Below are positions 27,328-34,740 of a stretch of 64,000 bases of DNA, in pieces. Position 1 is the first letter of the stretch; every line of letters begins with the position of its first letter. A model generated the notes under the pieces. The model was not told the DNA's origin. It did no database searches and saw only the letters and a list, made by a program, of their open reading frames with translations. This stretch comes from Leucobacter sp. UT-8R-CII-1-4 (GTDB taxonomy: Bacteria; Actinomycetota; Actinomycetes; Actinomycetales; Microbacteriaceae), in NCBI RefSeq assembly GCF_030010235.1, contig NZ_JASCRS010000001.1, positions 248,001-312,000 on the forward strand, in the 5' to 3' direction. A program made the translations under genes and the position numbers.

Positions 27328-28503
27328 ATGACGGATACCAAGAAAACCAACGTTGTAGTTGTCGGTGCTGGCGCGGTTGGCGCAATGGCACTTTGGCAGC
27401 TCTCAAAGCAGCCCGACCTTGAGGTAGTTGGCATCGAGCAGTACGGACGAGTGCATTCGCACGGGTCTTACGCCGGTGAGTCACGAGTCTTTCGAACTGC
27501 CGTGCACGAAGGCGGCTCATACGTGCCGATGATCCAACGCTCACGAGAGTTATGGCGCACGCTTGAAAAAGAATCAGGTCGCGAGATTTACCGAGAAGTT
27601 GGTTGTCTGAGCATCGCTCCTGAGGGCTTCCCGGATCTGCTCGTGGCAATGCGCACGATTGAAGATTTCGAGCTGCCCCACCGCATGCTCTCCAATGAAG
27701 AGCTGCGAAAGGAGTACCCGCAGCACCTGGTCAGCGATGAAGATATCGCGGTGTTTGACGAGCAAGGCGGTGGCCTTCGACCCGAGGTTGCGATCATGAG
27801 CGCTCTCGAACTGGCCGAGGCAAACGGCGCCAAGCTGCATTTCAACACCACCGTTCTAGAAATCGAGAGCCGCAGCAGTGGCGTCATCGTGCGAACCACG
27901 CAGGGCACGGTGCACGCCGACCGAGTGGTCATCGCCTCGGGGTCGTGGTCGACCAGACTGATGCCCGAGTTGCAGGATCTGCTCAGAATTCAAGTCATCG
28001 GGCTCACCTGGTTGCTGCCACGAAACCCAGCCCTCTACGCACCAGAGCGATTCCCGGCGTTTTTGCGCGATGTGGGCGACGTGCACTTTTTTGGCGCACC
28101 AAGTTTTGATGGCTACGCCTTTAAAGCTTGTACGAACCCCAAATGGCCTGTGTACCGCGATGTCGAGGGAGTTCCCACTTCGCACTCCAGAGAAGAACTG
28201 ATTCGCATTGGGCAGCGTGCGGTAGAACTTTTTGACGGGGTCAGTCCCGAGCCTGTTCGCGAGAGTGTGCACCACTGTGCGTACACCCCTGACCGGCTAC
28301 CCGTAGTCGACCGGAGCGCCGACGAGCGTATCATCACCGTCACCGGACTATCCGGGCACGGCTTCAAGTTCGCGCCCGCACTGGGCGAGTACGCTGCGCA
28401 GCTTGCCGCCGGCCTCACCCCTGACATCGACGAGCGATTCTCACTGGCCTCACGTCTGCAGGCGCTCAACACGCTCGGCCCCTACCAGGGCGGTGGGCAC
28501 TGA
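27328..28503 (+). CDS. FAD-dependent amine oxidase of the monomeric sarcosine / N-methyltryptophan oxidase family
   Basis: The 391-residue protein begins with the FAD Rossmann motif VVVGAGAVGAMALWQL, has SHGSYAGESRVFR (the MSOX/MTOX flavin loop), a substrate-domain segment KACTNPKWPVY and HHCAYTPDRLPVVD, whose cysteine fits the residue that holds FAD covalently in this family. It oxidises a secondary or N-methylated amino acid with oxygen. It ends the importer operon, with 45 bp after the cyclodeaminase-like gene. Pipecolate or other cyclic imino acids are alternative substrates. Confidence 0.85.
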   Translation: MTDTKKTNVVVVGAGAVGAMALWQLSKQPDLEVVGIEQYGRVHSHGSYAGESRVFRTAVHEGGSYVPMIQRSRELWRTLEKESGREIYREVGCLSIAPEGFPDLLVAMRTIEDFELPHRMLSNEELRKEYPQHLVSDEDIAVFDEQGGGLRPEVAIMSALELAEANGAKLHFNTTVLEIESRSSGVIVRTTQGTVHADRVVIASGSWSTRLMPELQDLLRIQVIGLTWLLPRNPALYAPERFPAFLRDVGDVHFFGAPSFDGYAFKACTNPKWPVYRDVEGVPTSHSREELIRIGQRAVELFDGVSPEPVRESVHHCAYTPDRLPVVDRSADERIITVTGLSGHGFKFAPALGEYAAQLAAGLTPDIDERFSLASRLQALNTLGPYQGGGH

Positions 28504-28538
28504 AGCATTCGGGTTGTGCAGAGCGATCGCACACCTAG

Positions 28539-28597
28539 GTGACGCTTCCCCAGCAGGCTGGGCATTTGGGGTACATGAGCTGCTGGGGAATCGTCAC
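28539..28597. repeat. 18-bp inverted repeat with 23-bp spacer
   Basis: GTGACGCTTCCCCAGCAG (28539-28556) pairs with CTGCTGGGGAATCGTCAC (28580-28597) with one mismatch in 18. It lies 36 bp after the amine-oxidase stop. It could be a terminator stem, although no U-run follows, or a two-part operator. Confidence 0.75.
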
Positions 28598-28628
28598 TGA
28601 GAAAAACCCGCACTACAGCGAACGCTTT

Positions 28629-28676
28629 CCTCACTAGAAGAGAGTGCGGAACTCCGAGAAGTGACGCAAGAAGTCT
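28629..28676 (+). repeat. 48-bp element, copy 1 of an imperfect pair (upstream of the sigma gene)
   Basis: It runs from CCTCACTAGAAGAGAGTGC to GTGACGCAAGAAGTCT. The copy at 32944-32992 shares the two ends nearly intact (GAGAGTGC and GTGACGCA blocks), with small gaps in the middle. Both read in the plus direction and together they flank the sigma and glycine-rich protein genes. Confidence 0.6.
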
Positions 28677-28748
28677 CGACTGAGGCATTTTTTTCTGAGC
28701 AAAGAACGCTGTGCTATTGAGTCAAGATTGCTTCAAAAGTGACGCAGC

Positions 28749-28784
28749 TTTTGAAAACTTTTTTGAAAACTTTTTTAAAACCTT
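28749..28784 (+). repeat. Three tandem 12-bp repeats
   Basis: TTTTGAAAACTT occurs at 28749-28760 and 28761-28772, then a variant TTTTAAAACCTT at 28773-28784. The block is strongly A/T-rich in a GC-rich genome and ends 93 bp before the sigma start codon. It may be an upstream activating or bending element, or a length-variable promoter tract. Confidence 0.85.
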
Positions 28785-28877
28785 TTGTCGCGAAAACGGG
28801 TGTATGCTCCCTCTAGATCCCAGTGTTTTGGGGAAAACACGCCACGGGAGAAATTCAGAGCTCAAAGGGGACCTGCT

Positions 28878-30719
28878 TTGGATGATTCTTCGATCAACCG
28901 AGCACAAGACACAAGCGATCGCACACTTCTCGGACAACTTCGCGAGGGCGACTCAACCGCCTACACCGAACTTTGGAGAAGGCATGTGGCGGCAGCGCTG
29001 ACGCTTGCACGTCGGATCGCGCCGACTCACGCCGAAGACTTAGTCTCTGACTCTTTTCTTGCTGTCTATCACCAGGTAACTGTTGCTGGCGGAGGGCCAG
29101 ACGCCTCGTTCCGCGCGTATCTTTTTACCGTGATGCGCAACACTGCAATGCGGTGGCAGCGCGAATCCGAACGGCTGCTCCCCGTCGAAGTCGACAATAT
29201 TGATGAGTTCTCCTCACAAAACGATGAAGACGCACTCGACCTCCTCACCCGTGAGACCACCTCAGCAGAGTTGCTTGCAGCGATGAACTCACTGCCCGAG
29301 CGCTGGCAGCGGGTGCTGTGGCTGACCGAGGTAGAAGAAGCCAGCCGCGGCCAGATTGCTCAAGAACTCGGCATCGGCACCAACGCGGTTTCTCAATTGC
29401 ACAGGCGCGCTCGCAGCGGGCTGCGAATGAACTGGCTTGATCAACAAATTCCGGCTTCCCTCCGTGACGATAATGTGCACGTCGCAAGCCTCTTGCCCAG
29501 GTTGATCGTTGATGGCAGAGCAAACGGAATCAGCAAAAAGGTCAACGCACATTTGCGTGCGTGTAAACAGTGTGCAGACGTCAACTTCGAGCTCCGCAAC
29601 TCCTACGCACACCTGCGAAAAGTCACCCTTTCGTTGGCTGGTTTCGCCGCACTCGCGGGCACAGTCCCAGCGATGGCACCCCTTGCTACGGTGGGGACCG
29701 CGGCCGGTATCGCTTCGGTGAGTGTGATCGGCGCAGCAATCGTTGCGAGTGTCGGCCTGGTCTTTGCCAGTGGTGCGGTGCCGCTCGATCTGGGCCCGAA
29801 CTCCCCCGGCAATGGAGCAACACCGTCTGACACGTCTTCCGGTCAACATGGCACGGCGGATCGCGAAAACGGTGCCACTTCAAACGGCTCAGGCGAGAAG
29901 AACTCGGAATCTACTTCTCAAAAACCTACCGACCCCGCAACCGCTTTGGGTCGCAAGAACGGTGATCAGTCAATCACCTCGGTTGCCTTTCTTGAGAACA
30001 ACTATGTACCGCCCCCGCGCACCCCGAGGCACCTCCCTGGGGGTGGCTCGCCAATGCCCAGCGGCAGCGAGGTAGCGCCGAAGATTCAACTCACGTCACA
30101 GCCTATTGCCCGAAACTATGTCGCACCGACCATTTCTGGCACGAGCAGCCCAGGGGCCGAAGTTCTTGTCGAAGTGACCAGGCCTTCTCTCTACGAGGGT
30201 CAAACAAACGCCCCAGAGGTTTTTGCAGCGACCACACAAGCGAGTGGCGCGTGGCAGTTCCGTTTTCAAGATCTTCTCTTTGAGACCCCCGGTGTCTACA
30301 ACTATCGAGTGTGGGCCCATACTGAGCAGGGCGATTCGGCCCCGCAACTTTCGACGTTCACGCTCGCATCTCCTGAAGTGAGCGGCCTTGAGTTTTCGGC
30401 GCCCTACGATCCAATTCCAATTGATGAGGCCAGCTCGAGTGGCGTGGTGTTTCAGGTGAAGGGGCCAGCTTTCGGCACCGTATGCCTCGACTCTGCATAC
30501 ACCGGGCAGGTTGCGCACATTGGTCTCGATCAAAACGGCCAGGCGATCCAGCGTCTTCGCATACCCGGAGCTGGCAGCTATTTTCTCGTTTTCCGGGTCT
30601 GCGAGGGCGACTATCGAAGCCCCGGTTTTGAAGTGTTTGTTGATGTAGAAGACCCCAACGGCCCAATCTTTGGGAACTATGGCCCGGGCTCGGCACTGCT
30701 TGAGGTTTCCAACGCCTAA
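28878..30719 (+). CDS. ECF sigma factor fused to zinc-finger, transmembrane and extracellular domains
   Basis: The 613-residue protein starts with an ECF sigma factor: region 2 (about residues 20-95, HAEDLVSDSFLAVYHQV) and region 4 (about 115-165, LPERWQRVLWLTEVEE, then GQIAQELGIGTNAVSQLHRR). Next comes a putative anti-sigma zinc finger H225-x3-C229-x2-C232, a hydrophobic segment at about 255-310, a Ser/Pro/Gly-rich linker and extracellular Ig-like modules (ISGTSSPGAEVLVEVTRP). I chose TTG at 28878 because AAAGGGG lies upstream and conserved sigma sequence begins soon after; the frame is open further upstream. As built, the sigma factor would be tethered to the membrane until released. Actinobacterial ECF groups with fused zinc-finger and membrane extensions are known; the extracellular part here is unfamiliar to me. 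Confidence 0.85.
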   Translation: MDDSSINRAQDTSDRTLLGQLREGDSTAYTELWRRHVAAALTLARRIAPTHAEDLVSDSFLAVYHQVTVAGGGPDASFRAYLFTVMRNTAMRWQRESERLLPVEVDNIDEFSSQNDEDALDLLTRETTSAELLAAMNSLPERWQRVLWLTEVEEASRGQIAQELGIGTNAVSQLHRRARSGLRMNWLDQQIPASLRDDNVHVASLLPRLIVDGRANGISKKVNAHLRACKQCADVNFELRNSYAHLRKVTLSLAGFAALAGTVPAMAPLATVGTAAGIASVSVIGAAIVASVGLVFASGAVPLDLGPNSPGNGATPSDTSSGQHGTADRENGATSNGSGEKNSESTSQKPTDPATALGRKNGDQSITSVAFLENNYVPPPRTPRHLPGGGSPMPSGSEVAPKIQLTSQPIARNYVAPTISGTSSPGAEVLVEVTRPSLYEGQTNAPEVFAATTQASGAWQFRFQDLLFETPGVYNYRVWAHTEQGDSAPQLSTFTLASPEVSGLEFSAPYDPIPIDEASSSGVVFQVKGPAFGTVCLDSAYTGQVAHIGLDQNGQAIQRLRIPGAGSYFLVFRVCEGDYRSPGFEVFVDVEDPNGPIFGNYGPGSALLEVSNA

Positions 30720-30792
30720 GCCGCTTTAGTGCCGCGGCGTTCGCCGTTTCATCTGTTGAGCGGGTCGGCGCGCTTGTGAAGTGATGCCGAAA

Positions 30793-30830
30793 CAGTTGTG
30801 GCCCCGAAACAAGTTCCGGGGCCACAACTG
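30793..30830. terminator. Bidirectional terminator hairpin between sigma and wall-protein genes
   Basis: Perfect 14-bp arms CAGTTGTGGCCCCG (30793-30806) and CGGGGCCACAACTG (30817-30830) with a 10-nt loop, lying between convergent stops. On the minus strand the stem is followed by TTTC, giving a weak U-tail. Confidence 0.8.
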
Positions 30831-30856
30831 CGAGCAGCTATCTTGCTTGGCTCAGA

Positions 30857-32806
30857 CTACGCGCGAGCTCGATTTCGGCGAATCGTTGCCGCTGCGAGCG
30901 GTGCACCGATCGCGACGAGCAGCGCAGCCGCTGCGGCCAGTCCCATCGGGGTTGCCGAGCCGGTGTTTGAGAGCACGGCAGGCTTCACTGTGGTGATCTC
31001 AACCGCTGACTTTTCGCTGTCCACGTCCATACCGCCGCGGGTCGCCGCAGATGCGGTTGCGGTGTTGGTGAGTGGTGTTCCGGTGAGGTCTCCAGCAACT
31101 GCCGTGTACTCAGCAGTGCAGGTCACCGAGTCACCCGGCTGCACAATCTCATCCGGGCAGACGGCAGCAGAGAGCTTGCCCTTGCCGCTGAAGCTCTGCT
31201 CAGCAATCGAAATGTCTCGCAACTCGATGTTGCCTGTGTTTGTCACCAGGAACGAGTACTTCACGACCTGACCAACATGCGTGACAGTCTTGGTGTCTGC
31301 GGTCTTCAGCAGGCCGAGCGACGGAGCCGCTGGTGCCACAATCGCGTCTGCCTCGTGTGAGCCGTTGCGGTCTGCAGTGCTTACGGTGTTCGTGACTGGG
31401 TCGGTGCCTCGAACAACGGTGTCGTACACAACAGTGACGCTCTGGCCAACCGCGAGACCGCGAGGTCGTTCGATTGGGTTGTCATTCGCATCTGAGATCT
31501 CGACCGTGTCGAACACTTCGATGCCTGCTGCCGCGATGGTTCCACCGATTGCAGGGACCGTGGTGTCCAGGCCATCTACTGAGACCACCTTGCCGCCAAC
31601 GGCGAGGTCGTCAACGAGAGTTACGGTATCGCCAATTGCCATTGCGTCGGCTCCGCTATTGGTGACGGTTACTGCGTAACGCACGGTGTCGCCGTCTTCG
31701 AAGACAGGTGTGCTGCGCACAAGTTCGCCGTCTTCATCGACTGCACCGACCACGCTCTTGGTGATTTCGAGGTTGTAATCGCACATGACCCACTCAAACG
31801 AAATGTACGCGGCGTGGGCTTTGCCGTCTTCGTCACGGTTCTTCGCGATTGAGAAGGTGTCCTGGTCGATCGAGCTTGAAACGAAGCTGGATCCGCCACC
31901 GCCGCCGCCACCAACGAAGTATTGCGCAGCACCACCAACGGCACCATCGGTCGAAGCACCGCCGCCGCCACCGAAGTAGCCTGCGCCGCCACCGCCACCG
32001 GTGTCTGGGCTGTTGTCGTTGCCGCCGTTGCCACCGGCAAAGTCAGTTCCCTTGAAACCGTTCCAGTTCCATAGCGCAACATCTGGGTCGGTGTTGCTGC
32101 GAGGGTTTGTGCCGCCAGCGCCGCCTTCGTCGCTGCCGCCGATGCCGCCACCTGGGAAGGTCGCCGGATCAGTGTTCCAGCCCGTGTCAAAACCGGTGGC
32201 GCCATCGCCACCGGGGAATACGAGGCCGTCGGCCACGCTGATCGCTGGGTAAACGCCCGCTCCGCCGTCACCGCCGGCTCCGCCGTCAGAAGTGTGTCCA
32301 CCACCGGTGCCACCTCCGCCAGCAGCGAGCAGTAGGCGTTCGCCGTTGACGCTGATTGACGAGTAGCCGCCACCGCCGCCACCGTTGTGTCCGCCGGTGC
32401 CACCGTTGCCGCCTGGTCCTGGGTGTCCACCAACGCCGCTATTGGTGCCTGCGAATCCAACGGTTCCGTGAATCAGACTGCCAGCGCCGAGCTGCAGTTT
32501 GGCGCTGAGTGTGCCACCGGCGCCGTTTGCACCGCGAAGCTCACCCGGATCTTCCGGGTCTGGTTCAGCATCACCGTCTGAAATTGCGAGGCCTCCGGGG
32601 GCGCCAGCAACCCAGACGTTGACTGCACAGACACCGTCCGGAACCACTTGGGTAAATGAACCGCCGCTGGTGATCAGGGTGGTGTCTGCGTCTTGAGCTG
32701 GTGCTGCCTGCGCAATCCCCGGCAGTGCAATTGGCAGGAGCAGGGCGAGCGCAGCACCTCCAACGATGAGCGGCCGCCTCGCCGCTTTGAGAGCTGGTGT
32801 AGTCAC
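30857..32806 (-). CDS. Glycine-rich cell-wall-anchored protein with DUF11 repeats and LSNTG sorting signal
   Basis: The 650-residue protein has a signal peptide (cleavage near AQA-AP, about residue 35), an N-terminal glycine-rich domain with many GGxGG runs (about 60-330; FTQVVPDGVCAVNVWVAGAPG and ISVNGERLLLAAGGGG resemble the ALK/LTK-type glycine-rich domain), two DUF11-like beta modules (VRYAVTVTNSGAD and VKYSFLVTNTGN), then LSNTG, a hydrophobic helix and a RRNRARA tail: a class of sortase substrate. I chose GTG at 32806 for its GGAAGGA ribosome-binding sequence; the frame is open upstream to 32938 without a better start. It is convergent with the sigma fusion gene, which may control it. 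Confidence 0.83.
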   Translation of the reverse strand: MTTPALKAARRPLIVGGAALALLLPIALPGIAQAAPAQDADTTLITSGGSFTQVVPDGVCAVNVWVAGAPGGLAISDGDAEPDPEDPGELRGANGAGGTLSAKLQLGAGSLIHGTVGFAGTNSGVGGHPGPGGNGGTGGHNGGGGGGYSSISVNGERLLLAAGGGGTGGGHTSDGGAGGDGGAGVYPAISVADGLVFPGGDGATGFDTGWNTDPATFPGGGIGGSDEGGAGGTNPRSNTDPDVALWNWNGFKGTDFAGGNGGNDNSPDTGGGGGAGYFGGGGGASTDGAVGGAAQYFVGGGGGGGSSFVSSSIDQDTFSIAKNRDEDGKAHAAYISFEWVMCDYNLEITKSVVGAVDEDGELVRSTPVFEDGDTVRYAVTVTNSGADAMAIGDTVTLVDDLAVGGKVVSVDGLDTTVPAIGGTIAAAGIEVFDTVEISDANDNPIERPRGLAVGQSVTVVYDTVVRGTDPVTNTVSTADRNGSHEADAIVAPAAPSLGLLKTADTKTVTHVGQVVKYSFLVTNTGNIELRDISIAEQSFSGKGKLSAAVCPDEIVQPGDSVTCTAEYTAVAGDLTGTPLTNTATASAATRGGMDVDSEKSAVEITTVKPAVLSNTGSATPMGLAAAAALLVAIGAPLAAATIRRNRARA

Positions 32807-32943
32807 TCTGTTTTCCTTCCATCGCGCCCGACCCCAATGCGAGGCAAGACAGTTGTCGATATCTAAGGAAGTAGTGACTGTTTGAGGCTGTGGGCCGCGC
32901 CAAAGCGACGCGTACCCACAGCGACTCAAGCCGCCCACTGCTC

Positions 32944-32992
32944 CCTCATCTAGATGAGAGTGCAGCTTGAGCGAAAGGTGACGCAGAAATCT
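32944..32992 (+). repeat. 48-bp element, copy 2 of an imperfect pair
   Basis: CCTCATCTAGATGAGAGTGC through GTGACGCAGAAATCT, matching the element at 28629-28676 over its whole length with short gaps. It contains the 12-bp palindrome TCATCTAGATGA and lies in the 204-bp gap between the monooxygenase stop and the wall-protein start, about 140 bp before that start on the minus strand. Confidence 0.6.
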
Positions 32993-33010
32993 TCCGCGTC
33001 TTATTCAGAG

Positions 33011-34390
33011 TTAGCGCGAAGCAACCGAGCGTGAGTCTTCGATGTCTTCATCGAGGTATCGCTCAAGGCTGTCGTCAAGCTCCTGCATCCATGAGGTGTG
33101 GTGCTGTACAGCCATAGTGCCGGTCATTACCGACTCGTAGCAGCGATCGCGGTAACCCATGATGTCTTTTTTCTTGTCGTTTTTCCACTGCACAAAGGTC
33201 TGCACAACGCGGTCGACATCGAATTCTGGATAGTCGGTCTGTTGTAGCAGATCAAGCACGTAGTCGCCCTGGAAGCGAATCTCTGCTTCAGCGGTTTCGA
33301 GCGCCAGAAAACGCTCACGCCACTGCTGCATCGATGCCGCACGTGCATCAGCGTTGGGCAGCGCGATCTGTCCGAGAATCATGTCGCGTACGTACCAAGC
33401 TTGCACGTCGAACATGTTGAACGTGAACCACTGATCCTGCGCGCCAACATAGAAGAGTGCCGGGTTCCGCTCCCAGACGACACCGCGGTAGAGGCCCTCC
33501 GGGTAGACGTTGTTTGGACCGTCGAGTGCGAGCTCGTCTGGCAAGAAGGGGTACTTGTGCTGATATCCCGTGCACAGGATCACGGCATCAAACTCTTTTG
33601 AAGTGCCGTCGGCGAATACTGCTGTGTTGCCTGAGAAGTGATCAACGAGCGGTCGCTCTTCAAAGCCTTCTGGCCACTCGTACCCCATTGGCGATGTTCG
33701 GTAGCTTGCCGTGACGGAAGCAGCGCCCATCTTAAATGCCTGGCTGCCGATGTCTTCGGCTGAATAGCTTGAGCCGATCACGAGCAAGTGACGACCGTCG
33801 AGTGCTTCGGCACCCCTAAAGTCGTGCGCGTGCCGTACGCTGCCTGGGAAGGTTTCGATTCCCGAAATTTCTGGGGTGTTCGGGTATGAGAAGTGCCCGC
33901 TAGCGATCACGACGTGATCAAATGTTTCACTGCGCGTCTGCGCTGACGGCAGGTGTTCGCTCATCACTGTGAACAGTGACGTTTTTTCGTCGAAGGTCAC
34001 CATTCGAACTACTGTTTCAAATCGCACGTACTTGCGTACGTCGCTGCGCTCGAGCCGACCGGCAATGTAATCCCACAGCACGGAACGTGGTGGGTATGAC
34101 GAGATTGGCCTTCCGAAGTGCTCATCGAATGAGTAATCGGCGAATTCGAGGCCTTCCTTTGGGCCGTTTGACCAGAGGTTTCGGTACATGCTCGAGTGCA
34201 CCGGTTCACCATATTCATCAAGGCCAGTGCGCCAGGTGTAGTTCCACTGGCCTCCCCAATCGGACTGCTTTTCAAAGCAGACGATTTCAGGAACATCGGC
34301 ACCATTTTGCTCTGCTGCTTCGAAGGCACGAAGCTGGGCCATACCGCTTGGGCCGGCACCGATGATTGCTACTCTCTTTTGACTGTTCAC
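33011..34390 (-). CDS. tmm: Flavin-containing monooxygenase, trimethylamine monooxygenase-like
   Basis: The 459-residue protein has FAD motif IIGAGPSGMAQLRAF, WGGQWNYTWRTGLDEYGEPV, the FMO fingerprint FPGSVRHAHDF, NADPH motif GSSYSAEDIGS and QDQWFTFNMFDVQAWYVRD. The last segments are highly characteristic of bacterial trimethylamine monooxygenase (Tmm), which turns trimethylamine into its N-oxide with NADPH and oxygen. GTG start with AAGGA upstream. It stands alone after a 350-bp leader; no trimethylamine-oxide demethylase gene is in the window, so the oxide may be kept as an osmolyte or handled elsewhere. Confidence 0.88.
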   Translation of the reverse strand: MNSQKRVAIIGAGPSGMAQLRAFEAAEQNGADVPEIVCFEKQSDWGGQWNYTWRTGLDEYGEPVHSSMYRNLWSNGPKEGLEFADYSFDEHFGRPISSYPPRSVLWDYIAGRLERSDVRKYVRFETVVRMVTFDEKTSLFTVMSEHLPSAQTRSETFDHVVIASGHFSYPNTPEISGIETFPGSVRHAHDFRGAEALDGRHLLVIGSSYSAEDIGSQAFKMGAASVTASYRTSPMGYEWPEGFEERPLVDHFSGNTAVFADGTSKEFDAVILCTGYQHKYPFLPDELALDGPNNVYPEGLYRGVVWERNPALFYVGAQDQWFTFNMFDVQAWYVRDMILGQIALPNADARAASMQQWRERFLALETAEAEIRFQGDYVLDLLQQTDYPEFDVDRVVQTFVQWKNDKKKDIMGYRDRCYESVMTGTMAVQHHTSWMQELDDSLERYLDEDIEDSRSVASR

Positions 34391-34740
34391 GTATCATCCT
34401 TCACTCTAGACATCTCTTCGCAAGTCACTCACTTGGGCAGGTTTGACTGCTCCTCGACTGCGCGAGCACAAGACGAACGGTGTGATGAGACTCGCTCGTC
34501 TACGAGGTCGCCGTGAGGGAGCAGCGCTCCAAACCAGAGGCGTGAGTAACCTTCCTACCGTATCAGGCTCGCTTTTTTAGATAGTTCCGACGAGGGATCG
34601 CGTGGCCGCTTCGGGTCTTGCCTGCGCCGGCTTCGCCGCTGATCCTGCGTCGAAAACAAAAGAGCCCCGTTGCCCTACCTGGTCGGTAGTGGCAACGGGG
34701 CTCACGCAGGTCACACCTTTACGCGATGCGACCCGCTTTG
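34391..34740. other. 350-bp non-coding region between the FMO and acyl-CoA ligase genes
   Basis: No gene seen. The part next to the ligase stop holds a strong terminator (34653-34703). The remaining 260 bp is the leader and promoter of the monooxygenase gene on the minus strand. I see only a short AGACGA/TCGTCT inverted repeat at about 34470-34502 and no riboswitch that I recognise. Confidence 0.5.
34653..34703 (-). terminator. Rho-independent terminator of the acyl-CoA ligase gene
   Basis: Arms GAGCCCCGTTGCC (34662-34674) and GGCAACGGGGCTC (34691-34703), extended inward by CTACC/GGTAG, form a long GC-rich stem. On the minus strand it is followed by CTTTTGTTTTCG, a U-rich tail. It lies 38 bp after the ligase stop. 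Confidence 0.92.

Larger units (their letters stand above)
28504..28877. other. 374-bp non-coding region upstream of the sigma fusion gene
   Basis: No gene seen. It holds a long inverted repeat (28539-28597), a 48-bp element whose second copy lies at 32944-32992, the motif GTGACGC three times (28539, 28661, 28739) and three tandem 12-bp A/T-rich repeats (28749-28784). This density of structure suggests complex control of the sigma gene downstream. Confidence 0.6.

Noticed and set aside
31785-32252. Pro/Arg-rich frames opposite the glycine-rich protein
   Set aside because: They arise from the complement of Gly codons (GGN/NCC) and show no start signals.
34391-34660. Possible riboswitch in the long leader of the monooxygenase gene
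   Set aside because: I found no conserved core of a known riboswitch and no anti-terminator pair; left as unexplained leader.
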